Assembly: GCA_003667245.1 (NCBI GenBank)
Contig: RCNN01000404.1
Location: 1 to 16,761, forward strand
Direction of reading: 5' to 3'
Origin: Heterostelium multicystogenum
Lineage: Eukaryota; Evosea; Eumycetozoa; Acytosteliales; Acytosteliaceae
Length of the DNA stretch: 16,761 nt
Shown here: positions 1 through 9,815 of the stretch, piece after piece
How positions within the stretch are numbered: position 1 is the stretch's first letter
Layout: every line of letters begins with the position of its first letter
Translations under genes and position numbers: made by a program
Notes under the pieces: generated by a model
What the model was told of the DNA's origin: nothing
The model's input: only the letters and a program-made list of their open reading frames with translations
The model's database searches: none

Positions 1-228
1 TTATTTATAGAATTATAGTACCTAATAAAAGTTACTATCAATCAACTAAAGCGTAATATCATCCCGCGCAATATTTATTTATTAAACCAAGTAGTAGTCG
101 CAATTTAAAATTAGCTTACATCAACAACACCAAAATTATTATAACAACTCAATATTATTCATAATATATAATATATTTTTACAACAATTTTAAAATGTCA
201 ACACATACCCTCACTCAAATCATTCCCA
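1..228. other. Left-edge A/T-rich spacer and leader
   Basis: This stretch is almost pure A/T with short A and T runs and no open frame of note. It looks like the promoter and 5' leader of the gene that follows. An ATG at 194 sits in the strong A-rich context AAAATG and opens a 14-codon frame that stops at 236-238, overlapping the ATG at 229. It is either an upstream ORF or the true start, separated from the main frame by a one-base error. Nothing else is recognisable. Confidence 0.5.
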
Positions 229-948
229 ATGAATGCTGATTCATTCTATGCCATCACAGAGACACCAGAGTTTGATCAATTCCAAGTCCCAATATATGGT
301 ATCAACTCACTCGAGTTGAGGAAGAAAGAGAAGAAGTAAGTTTTCAATCATACAAGTTTGTGACAAAAGATTAACATTTAAATTCAGGATGATCTTATTT
401 TTAGAAAAGTATGCGTAAAACCAAAGACAAGCGTTCCAGCTATTCTATTAAAGTTTTCAAGTGGTAAATCAGAAGTTTCCTACGAAGACACTCAAATTAA
501 ATCAAAGTTAAAGCGTGAAATTTTATTTAAGACAAACCCACCTCTTTTATCAGAAAATATATATTGTAATATTAATTCACAAAACGTACCAGATTATTTA
601 CTGTAATAATCTATAGTATTGAAGGTGTCATTACAGTTGAGCCATTAGACGAGAACAACTGTCTCAAAGTTCAAAAAATTAACTTCAAATTCACTGGACC
701 ACTCCAATGGTTCTCTTCAATGATTGAAAATAATATTCTTTCTGAATTGAAAAAAGACAATGGAGACTTTACCAAAGGTTGTTTTGGCCTACAAGAAGTA
801 TTTAAGTGACAACAATATCCCATTGCCAGTTTTCAAACCAATTGCTCACAATCCAGCACCACAACAACAAAACTACAACCGTAACATCCAGTCTCAACCA
901 AAATCACCAATTCTTAACAACAAAGAGCCTGTTGCTCAGTATGTGTAA
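229..948 (+). CDS. Putative START/SRPBCC-like lipid-binding domain protein, three exons
   Basis: I read three exons: 229-335, 405-565 and 617-948, with introns 336-404 (GTAAG to TTTTTAG) and 566-616 (GTAAT to CTATAG). The protein would be about 200 residues. Its middle has the alternating beta pattern of ligand-binding SRPBCC/START-like folds (GVITVEPLDENNCLKVQ, then a K-F-x-G-P-L strand). It closes with a long amphipathic helix, ELKKTMETLPKVVLAYKKYL, as in StAR-related and VASt modules. The tail is rich in Asn, Gln and Pro. The first intron splices in frame (phase 2). The second junction is one base out of frame, and a further shift is needed at the A-run 750-755, so the gene is split as sequenced. 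The fold assignment is inference from pattern only; ligand and function are unknown. The start could instead be the ATG at 194. Confidence 0.5.
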
Positions 949-1018
949 TAAATTAGAGTTTTTTTTGATTTTAAAAAGCCAATCGGTTCGTTTTTATCAT
1001 ACGACTAAACTTTAAACA

Positions 1019-2600
1019 ATGAAAAAGTTTATTTCCAATTATTAAAGAGAAAAACTAAAGACAAAGATAATGATCTCCAAGATCATCGTTTGCCTCATCT
1101 TCTACAAAAAATTAATCGTAGAGTATGCTTGTGGCAAGTGTATAGGCTATTATCCTTTCTTTGCAAAGATACAGCTTGCATTGGTGTCGAAGCAGTGGTT
1201 TGTTGGTATCTAGTTCCATTTCGCTTGCCAAAACATGTATACTTTAGGTACAAACCCATGTATAAACATTATGTAAACAAGTATTGTATCGTTAAAAGGC
1301 CCCAAGATTATCTATGCCAACGAAGATATGATAGATCAATCAGACAAGCTCCTCGAACCTGTTTTTAAGTGCACTTCATTAGTCCTATTTGAGGAGATAT
1401 CAGAGGAAACTATACCATTTTTGCATAAGATGGATAAGAAGTGTTAAAACTTGAAATTAATATCATGTATAGATGCCAGTTTTGACCAAGTAGATGCTCT
1501 AGCGTCTCATCTCAAGACTCCGTCAATCACTCTTAGCTCATCAGATGATAGTGCCGATTCAGTGGCTAGTCTCCTACCAGCCGCAAATAGATCCGATATA
1601 CCACCAAACATTAAATTCAATCTCAACTTTGAGTCTATGAACGATGACTTAAAAGAGAGACTGCTAAACAAGAGCTTGTTCAAACACATCACAGGACTAT
1701 TTTGTACAGACACAGCACTAGAAGGTTTAGGTGACCTAAAGATATTATTAGAGTATACCAATATCAAGAATTTAAGCGTTAATTGCTCAGAGGTTTCAAA
1801 CAATCACGATGCTATCAGAAGTTATTTAAGATCAGCCAAGCCTAAGTCATTGACTCTGTCGTTAGATCTTATTACAGATTCATGGCTATCTTTTCTCTCC
1901 AAGCATCAATGCCAAGAAATTGGAGTTGTGTATAAGGAAAGAGGATACCGAGCTGAACAAAGGCAAAGAAGCTCAGCCAGCTATTCCTCATCAAGGAAAT
2001 TCTCATGTTTCCCATCTATCTGTCAGATTTTTTATCACCAATGTCAGCTCTGGAGACTAAAAGTATTCATTTTATAACAGGTGGTTCCTATCTGCAACAG
2101 CTTAAGTCGCTAGAGATCTCTGGTATCACACTCGATAATGGAATAATAGAAAGATAGCTCAGTCTCAGTCATTGATCAATCTTGAATTACACTTCAAATC
2201 AAAATCATTACAATATAGATCCTCTTTTGAAAATTAAGTCACTCCGAGCTATTCAATTACACAATATAGCCAATGCCAATGATATTAAACAGTTCTTAGA
2301 GTACCTTCATCAAACGGTTCACGAGCACTCAGTCGTTTACTTTGGTTTCTCGACAGAGTTATCAGACACCAAAATTAAACATCCAGAGTATAGTTTGCTA
2401 AGTGGTCAAAAAGCCATCAAAAGAAGACCTGGAAAAGCATCTCAAGTTTGTACTATCAACAATCAGCGAGTTTTCACACTTCTCTGATTGCCATGTCCCA
2501 AGTTACCAACATAGATATTCCCATAATGGTAAATCATTTGCATTCAGTTTTAGATACATTAGGAAATAACAATACAAGTGCCTTCAAATTGAACCTATAA
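1019..2600 (+). pseudogene. Broken F-box/LRR-like family member, upstream copy of a tandem pair
   Basis: Stepping between frames gives a protein collinear with the gene at 2846-4394. Matching blocks include an F-box-like head (YYPFFAKIQLALVSKQWF against YYPFYAKIRLALVSKQWF, 16 of 18 identical), HYVNKYCIVK against HYSNEFCLIK, HVSHLSVRF against FVSHLSIEF, and IDPLLKIKSLRAIQL against IDLSPLLKIRTLHSLEL. Breaks lie near 1040, 1106-1111 (A-run), 1211 (TAG), 1243, 1294-1297 (A-run), 1445 (TAA in frame), 1940, 2035, 2155 (TAG), 2205 and 2405. At ten or more per 1.6 kb this is far denser than in neighbouring genes, so I favour a real pseudogene, although some breaks in A-runs may be sequence errors. 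The family's likely role, if functional, is a substrate adaptor for an SCF ubiquitin ligase; this is inferred from the head region only. The longest open piece is 1451-2077. Confidence 0.7.
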
Positions 2601-2845
2601 ATATACTTTCCATATGTTTGGTCTTTGATCTTGACTATTCAATCATATCTTAATTTTAAAATTTGGAATTCCAAAAAGTCTTTATTCTCAAGCACCGATC
2701 AGTTAGTAAATCAATAAAAATCAAAAATTAGTGACCTCGATTGATTGTTCTTTTTTGTCACCATAATCTAGTTTCTAAAAATAAAGAAAGATATAATAAT
2801 ACTTAGATATATATATCTATAATAGTAATATTGTTTTCCAATTAA

Positions 2846-4394
2846 ATGCGAAATTTATTAAATAGATTTAAAAAGAATAAACATGTAGGAAGTAATAATA
2901 TCAATAGTAATAGGAAGTTACCGTGTATAATAGAGCAAAAAATCCTTTCATATGCTGTTGGTCAAAGTGTTGGATACTACCCTTTTTATGCAAAGATTCG
3001 TTTGGCTTTAGTGTCAAAACAATGGTTTTCTTGGGTTTCTTCATTTGTTCGACCAGCTCTAAAGAATCTATTCTATAGCAAGAAGTAAATGACAAACACT
3101 ATTCCAATGAGTTCTGCTTGATTAAAGGACCAAACAAAATTTGTATTGACAAAGATGGATTACTAGAGTCGATGGCGCATTTTAATACGATTATCGTTGC
3201 TTCCGTTTCTAACATGTTGCTGAAAAATTCAGACATCAAAATGTTGGAGCAGTGTCCACATCTCAAATCAATCATCTTTTACTGGGTCTACCTTTCTTCA
3301 GGCAAATTCAATAGCTGCGCAGCTTAAAGTAAAAACAATATATAATCTTGTGGATCTAGATTGCGAGGAATATTTCCCTCCATTACCTGGAAGTCTATCT
3401 GAACAGGATATATCACCCAATCTCAGATATCATCTTAATATTTCTGAAACAAGTCTAATAGACAAAGTAATACCTTGGCAAAAGTGTCTATATAATCATA
3501 TCGTCAAAATATCTGCAGATGACAGGTCACTCTTGAATACATTGGATCCCATGCTATTTCTGGAGTTTCCAAATCTCAAGCATTTCATACTCCGTTGTGG
3601 AAAATGGTTGGAAAATCATAAGGATTTGAGATGCTTTCTCACAACAATGAGCAGCGTAAAGAAGCTTGAGTTGACACTCTATTTGACCAATGACTGGCTT
3701 GGAATTCTTCATTTAATCAAGGCTAAAAGTTTGAAGCTATGCTTTACTTATGCTGATCTCATAGATGATGGCTACCAGAGACTTATCAAGCCAGGATTCA
3801 ATAATAGCTTTGTCAGTCATCTTTCTATTGAATTTGGTGCAATTGTTGGTGGAATGAGGTCAATGTTGACTCTTTACTTCCTAACTGGCGAGACCTTTCC
3901 TGACAAAATCAAATCATTACACTTCTATAGCATGTCATTAGGAAATGAAATATTAACTAGGATTTCACAATCTAATGCATTGATCCATCTTCATATTTTC
4001 TCACCATTCCTCGATTTGACAAATGAAGCGGTGGACATAATAGATCTATCCCCACTTCTAAAGATCAGAACACTTCACTCTCTGGAGCTGGAGTTATTCT
4101 ATGACTTGGGTGCTATCAAAACAGTTTATGGTAGCTCTTCAACAATCAACAAATTCACTAATCAACAATTTTTATTTCTCAAAGGCTTTGCAACCAATTA
4201 TAAGGAGTGCTGCACCTGGTCATTGGCATGATGATAAAGGTCCATCCACAAAAGACATTCTTAGGCACCAAAAATTAGTGAAATCCATAATCAAAGACTT
4301 GAGGTCCTTTTCAGAAGAAAATCTTTCAAGATTTGACCTAAAGCTCAAAGTTAATTCATTTCAGTTTAGTTTTAGATTTGTGAAAAACTTATGA
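2846..4394 (+). CDS. F-box-like/LRR-like protein, downstream tandem paralog, frameshifted as sequenced
   Basis: The N-terminal ~80 residues hold an F-box-like helix set (LPCIIEQKILSYA, then KIRLALVSKQWFSWV), the style found in large dictyostelid F-box families. The rest is a string of loose leucine-rich segments such as IKSLHFYSMSLGNEILTRIS and LHSLELELF. The coding blocks are 2846-3080, about 3082-3295, about 3296-4190 and then a third frame to 4394. Shifts are needed near 3080, 3295 and 4130-4230. No GT-AG intron fits these joints, and the upstream copy (1019-2600) aligns straight across them, which supports one continuous gene. One base gained and two removed would give 516 codons including the stop. 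With only three shifts it may be intact in reality, with the breaks being sequence errors, or a young pseudogene. Role as an SCF adaptor is inference. Confidence 0.65.
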
Positions 4395-4796
4395 GTCAGC
4401 AATAAATAGATATATATATATATTAAAACCACAGTTATATCAATCGACTTATATATTCGAGTTATCTTGTGTTGGTTTAGGTAACAAAGTTGACCCATCC
4501 TAAAGTATAAGAATATTGAAAAATGAATTTATTTATAATACAATTCCACATGCCCAATAAATAATCATTATAGCTATTAAAGAAAGCCATTGGAGGTTAC
4601 AACCATTATAATCTAATCAATTTAAATCACTTAAAGTGCGAAATTGGGAACTGCGTTCCAAAAAGGAAAATAATGTCGAGGACTTTAACTTCATTTTTTA
4701 CTGTTGATTGATTTGTAAAATTTAGCAGTCAGCCAAATTGAATGCTATTTAAATTTACTTGAATCAATTCAATTTGAATATGTATATTAGTAGGAA
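4395..4796. other. Spacer upstream of the P450 gene
   Basis: This 400-base A/T-rich stretch has an AT dinucleotide run at 4411-4423. Between about 4570 and 4710 composition is less extreme, and one frame (broken by a TAA) reads FKSLKVRNWELRSKK, faintly like the leucine-rich segments of the upstream family. It could be a third family remnant, but the match is too weak to call. The last 100 bases hold the P450 promoter and leader, ending in AGGAAATG. Confidence 0.4.
4411..4423. repeat. (AT)n microsatellite
   Basis: A short alternating TA run lies just 3' of the F-box/LRR-like gene. It is ordinary for A/T-rich spacers in this type of genome. Confidence 0.7.
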
Positions 4797-6690
4797 ATGA
4801 ATATCATTGTATTTATATTATTGGTATTCTTACTCTATGTAGTAAAATCTTATGTATGTAATGTAGATCAAACAGAAACCACAAATATTACTTTGTGGGA
4901 TTGGTCAATTTTGATTCACTGATTGAATGTTTCTGACCATAATTATACATATATTTAGGTAGATAAGAACAAAAAGTTTTCCGACAAAGACCCTATTGGC
5001 AATAAGTTTGAATGGCCCATATTGGGATCGATCCATAAGATTGGCAAGTTTCCCCATCGTAAATTGAATGATATGTCAACCAATATTGGAGATGGCAGAA
5101 TGTTTAGAATCTGGTTGGGTGATCGCTATACCATAGCGGTCAGTGATCCCATTATAATCAAGTAATATTACCGCCTTTGACTTTAAGAGGTTTATTCATA
5201 CTAATAGAATCTTAATCAATCATTGGTGGTGTGGTTGTTGCTAATAGGGAGATTTGGTCAAAGAACTTTTTAAGTTTTAGCAACCGAGTTCACTCCGATA
5301 CTGCAAAGTTGTTTAGTGGTAATTACTCCAATTTGGCAACATCTGACTATGAGCTCTGGAAACCAATGAGAGCACTGGTATCGTCATCATTCACCAAAAC
5401 CAAGATTAGAACTATGTACACATTGATGGAGGAGCAATCACGACATCTTATAGCAACCATGAGAGAGTTCCAAAGATCCAATAGAGTTGTAAGTAATGGT
5501 ATTGGATTCACTGTCTCAATGGCACTCAACACTGACTTTGATTTCTTTGTAATCGCAGCTATACCCCGAGCGATATTGTAAGAAATATGCAATGAACATT
5601 GTGTTGGGAATTGCCTTTTCAAAGACAATTCCATTTGATGAGGATATCAATTCTGGAATCATGGAGCAGTTGATTGAGCCATTCAATGTCATGCTAAAGT
5701 CGATGGCCCATGGCACCATCTTGAACTTTGTATCGCTTTTAAAGCCTCTCCTTTGGTACAAGAATAGAGAGGTAATCAGGGAGATTGAGAAATGCAGACA
5801 ATACATCAAGACCATCTATGAGGAGCACCTGGTTGATTACGATCCAAACAAGTAGGTATCCGAGTTTCATTGCTTTTCAGTTCATTTATTAATTTCCAAT
5901 ACATCTAGTCCACGTGATCTTTTTGATATTGTAATTGGAGAATGTAAAGAATCTATTGACAGAATATTGAGAGTGTCGTTTGATCTTTTGCTTGCTGGAA
6001 CAGATACCAGTGCTTCTACTATCGAGTGGCTTATGTTGTATATGATTAATCATCCAGAAATTCAAGAGAAAGTCGCTACTGAGTTAAAACAATTGAACAC
6101 CAAAGAGGTCAATCTCTCACACAAATTGAATACTCCCTACACCAACGCAGTGATCAAAGAAGTATTGAGAATCAGACCACTTGCTCCAACTGGACTTAAC
6201 AGATCTAGCTCTGAAGATTCCGAAATTTGTGGTTACTTCATTCCAAAAGACGTAAGTACTATAATCAATCAAAAGTCTGCTTCTTCTCCCAATACTTACA
6301 TATTAAACTTTTCAGACACAATTGTTAATGAACATCTTTGCAGTACATCACAATCCAAAATATTGGCCCAATCCAGAAGTATTCAATCCAGATAGATTCC
6401 TAACAAGTGAGAATATGAATAACCATGAAACATGGATTCCATTTGGAGTTGGTCCAAGAAATTGTGTTGGGTTAAAGTATGTAGTAATCAAAAGGTTGTC
6501 AGCTAATTATCTAATCTAACATTATCTATCTATTAGTTTGGCAATGGAAGAGATATTCATTGGAGTAACCAATATCTTATTGAATTTCAAGTTGATATCT
6601 GCAACTGGATCTCCAGTCGATGATACTGAAATCTATGGATTTACAATCCATCCACAGAAGTTTGGTGTCATTCTCGAAGCAAGAAACTAG
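4797..6690 (+). CDS. Cytochrome P450 monooxygenase, seven exons, complete
   Basis: The exons are 4797-4853, 4959-5161, 5248-5488, 5559-5851, 5909-6251, 6316-6476 and 6537-6690. All six introns (57-105 nt) are GT-AG and the frame closes at 483 residues, usual for the family. The N-terminus is a membrane anchor (NIIVFILLVFLLYVV), placing it in the ER with the catalytic face to the cytosol. Next comes a proline-hinge-like WPILGSIHK segment. The I-helix oxygen-activation motif is AGTDTS, the K-helix ExxR is EVLR, a PERF-like segment reads FNPDRF, and the haem loop is FGVGPRNCVG, matching FxxGxRxCxG with the cysteine as axial ligand. It inserts one oxygen atom into a substrate using electrons from a reductase; the substrate cannot be told. 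It resembles dictyostelid CYP families but I do not assign a number. An AATAAA follows at 6807. It is the only sizeable gene here without a frame break. Confidence 0.93.
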
Positions 6691-6806
6691 GAGCCTCACG
6701 ATCAGCAGCATCCCAACATCAACACCAACAACTTGTCTTGTATTTTTAGCCTGCCTGACACCGCTTTTTGTATTTTTTTCGTTTTTAGTACACATTTATA
6801 AAATTT

Positions 6807-6812
6807 AATAAA
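6807..6812 (+). terminator. Probable poly(A) signal of the P450 gene
   Basis: AATAAA lies 117 bases past the P450 stop, followed by an A-run and just before the next gene's leader. Position and context fit a cleavage/polyadenylation signal, though this motif is common by chance in A/T-rich DNA. Confidence 0.4.
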
Positions 6813-6873
6813 AAAACGAATGATAATTATGATTTCTTAGTTTCATTTCATTTGTAATATCAACATAATCATC

Positions 6874-8729
6874 ATGCTAAATATATCTAAAAGTACCGGG
6901 TTGAGTGTACTGCATAAACTAGTTGGATATAGAAATGTTATAACTACAGCAGGTTCTCTTCACTCTGCTGCGACTCACTTGCTGGCCAGCAGCCAGCATT
7001 ATCTTAATGGAGGAGCTATTGGAGGTGGTGTTGTATATTATCATAAATTTGTACAGGCGAAAGCACACGGTAGCCCTATAAAATCAAGAACCAAGATAAA
7101 TGTCAAGCAATTGAAGGATGAGTTGAAACCCAGCAACGACAGCACATCACTGTCATTCGATAGGATCGATTCCTCTTCTTTGGAATCAAGCTTCCCAAAG
7201 AAGAATGAAAAAGGAGAAACTATGATTCTTAGAAAGCTTATCGACAAATCGGTCGTAGTCCCATTCAACTCACTCCCAACCAAATCAAAGTAAGTAGGCA
7301 GGCAACAGCATCATCGTTGTCACATGCAGAGTCATCATTAATAATGGCATCTCTAACCTCATCTATCTTAATCTTAACTAGATTACACTCACTGAATCAA
7401 TTGGACGATGCAAAGGAGATTATGACATTTTTTAGAAGACACCGTAATGATAAAATGGAAGGTAGTTTGTCAAAGTTTTATAATTTAGTGATGTCGGCGC
7501 TCAAGCGCATTGGAGCTGGAGAAGAGCTGATTGAAGTATTCAACTTGTATAGAGAAGAAGTCGAGCCATCTGCAGATCAGATGAGCCGCACCTTTATTTA
7601 TAACACACTGATGTCATATTTCTGTGAGAAGCGTGACCTCGCCAAAGTGGAGGAGATCTTCCAGTCGCTGGAAGAGCCAACTCGCCACTCTTACACCATT
7701 TTGATCATCTCCTACATCAATGCATCGATGATTGACAAGGCCTTGGAGGTGCTCTCACAGTCGCATCAGCGCCTCAACGTAGATGCCTCCGCCTACAATG
7801 AACTGCTGCGTCGTTTGGCAGACAACCACCAGTTCCAAATGTGCGACGCCATCATCAGCGAGATGAAGCGCCAAGGAATCGAGTTGGATACAATCAGCTA
7901 TACCACTTTGATACCCAGATTTGCAAAAGCAACCAGTGGCAACTCACTTGACAACCTACTCTCAATGCTTCTAGAATCAGAGAACGTCGAGATGGACTCT
8001 CTGCTATTTCAATCGATTATCTCAGGTCTTTCAAGCGCCAAAACATCAGATCGCTCGGCAGACTGCATTCGTCTGTTTGAATCAACGCCAAACTCGATGC
8101 AGATTATGACCAGCTCAGTTTTCTACAATATGCTTAGCTGCTACCCACCAGAGCTTGCAGTCGACTTCTGGACCAATGCCGTGCGCGAACGTCCTGACGT
8201 AATCAGCAAGAACGCAACGACTCGCTATGCTAAGATCCTTCTTCAGGTGCCCGACTCGAGTACCAAGATCATGGACCTCTTCAACTTTGCCAAAGTCAAG
8301 TTCCAGAGTGCTTTTGAGAAGGATCCATTCTTTTATAACATATTGATCATCTCCATGCTCAAAGAAGAAAAGATCGCAGAGGCATGGGCAATCTTCCAAT
8401 TCCTCACCCGCCAGAAACAAGCTAATTCAGAAACCTACTATCCCATCATCAAATATCTCTGCCAACGCTCATCGACAACCTCAGCCTTCAACAGCTGTCG
8501 AGAGATTTTGAACTCATCATACTTCCAACTCCTCAAAATAGATAACCTTTCATTCTGGAGAGGCATCTTCCAAACACTGATCGACACTGACGACTATAAA
8601 AACCTTGTTTCCACCATTGACCTTTTCAAAAACATGTACAACCAACCATATTACACCATACATCGACCAACTACACCCATATTTAAGTTCAAAAGATCCC
8701 AAAACAGCTGTTTATTTATTAAATATTAA
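6874..8729 (+). CDS. Pentatricopeptide-repeat protein, probably mitochondrial, one frameshift
   Basis: Two consecutive frames, 6874-7290 and about 7290-8729, form one gene if one A is missing in the run 7287-7289; the total is then 618 residues. The N-terminal piece begins MLNISKSTGLSVLHKL and is rich in Ser, His and basic residues with few acids, like a mitochondrial targeting peptide. From about residue 230 there are helix-pair units of PPR type, such as FIYNTLMSYFCEKRDLAKVE, SYTILIISYINASMIDKALE, AYNELLRRLADNHQFQM and SYTTLIPRFAKA; a further FYNILIISMLKEEKIAEAWA lies nearer the end. PPR proteins bind single-stranded organellar RNA and guide its processing, stability or translation. No splice-site pair near 7290 fits the phases, so an intron is unlikely. 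If the shift were real, the second part could start at the ATG at 7344. The central part is more G/C-rich than the ends. Confidence 0.8.
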
Positions 8730-9815
8730 AAATTAATTCAACAACAATAATAATAATAAATAACTCAAATAATTATAATTATAATAATATTTTTAAAATC
8801 CAATCCATTATAATAATAATAGTTGGAAATGAATCTATACTTCCTTAATAGTATAATTGTTATTAATAATAATTTTTAATTAGTTATATTGGCTTGATTT
8901 ACTTTAACTACTTTGCTTTGTATTATTGTTAATTTTATTAATGTAGTGGTTTGAATTGCTATAAACATCACCTGAATTGAATGATATTGTTCAAATACAT
9001 CTTCAATATGAAATACCACCACCAACAATATATATTTAATAAATAGATGTGAATCTTTTGTTTTGGTTGGTTTATGGTAATATATCACCAAAAGTTGTTA
9101 TTGTGTATTGTCAGTGAATCCTGTTTGTTCAAGTGTATGCTGTTAGATATGAGAGTAATTAATTCCTATAAAGATGTAAAAGCACACCCACTCACTCTCA
9201 ACTCCACCAACTCTTCTTCCTAAATAAATAAATAAAAGTGTGCTAAATATTTAGTTGGTATTATGTATTTATTAATTATTTGAGATATACATGTTATAGG
9301 TGATGGTGGTGGTGGTGATGGGTATCGTTGTTAGATGTTGTTGCTTCTTTGCGTTGTAAATTACATCGAAGTTAGAATCACCTCTAGTATCTACTCATCA
9401 CTGGCGTAGTCTGGAAAGCAGTAGCATTCATTCCAATACCACACCCACGCGACGACCACCGCAACAGCAGCAATAACAACTTCAGAATTGTATGATCATC
9501 TATCATTTCATCATGCATCATCACCAGCTTGACCTTAATAGACAATCCAACATCAACCATCAACAACAATACAAATAGATTTAATTTAAAGTTCACCATT
9601 TTGATTGATTATTCAAAACGAAGAGGTAATCAAATTAATCACCAGCTACTCCTCCATCACCTTAGCTTTCTATGGCATCACGCACCAACAATCATCATCG
9701 AAAGCATCATCAACAACAACATCATCAACCTATACATTCTCTATTTCATAAATATACAGGTTTATTAATTACTGCTGCTTTTTAAACATACATAACTTTA
9801 TAAACAAAATACAAT
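8730..9815. other. Long spacer between the PPR and B-box genes
   Basis: The first 400 bases are very A/T-rich, with AATAAA at 8755-8760, and contain only a low-complexity minus-strand frame. From 9181 the composition changes. A C-rich stretch at 9181-9220 is flanked by a 7-bp inverted repeat (AGCACAC at 9181-9187 and GTGTGCT at 9238-9244). A TGG run follows at 9304-9316. At about 9420-9540 there is a G/C-richer patch with CAN-type triplets that reads Thr/Ala/His/Gln-rich in several frames. A TATA-like TTTATAAA at 9797-9804 lies 11 bases before the next ATG. The middle part could be an untranslated leader exon, a non-coding RNA or eroded coding DNA. I found no convincing gene. Confidence 0.45.
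9304..9316. repeat. (TGG)n short tandem repeat
   Basis: Four tandem TGG units lie in the PPR to B-box spacer. The tract is strand-asymmetric, with G on the plus strand. Confidence 0.65.

Noticed and set aside
2519..2526. CCCATAA, similar to the Dictyostelium upstream sequence element of small RNA genes
   Set aside because: It lies in the coding remnant of the F-box/LRR-like copy (the IPIMV segment), and nothing like a small RNA follows at the expected distance.
3086..3130. GTAAAT to TTAAAG as a tiny intron joining two blocks of the F-box gene
   Set aside because: It would be far shorter than other introns here and would remove the HYSNEFCLIK block that the upstream copy conserves.
8876..9091. 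71-codon minus-strand open frame
   Set aside because: Low-complexity Ile/Val/Lys/Thr composition in A/T-rich spacer, no recognisable motif and no leader or 3' signals of its own.
9384..9768. Open frames on both strands with His/Ser/Leu/Asn repeats
   Set aside because: They arise from CAT/CAA/ATC triplet-rich DNA that is open in several frames at once, so openness is not evidence of coding here.
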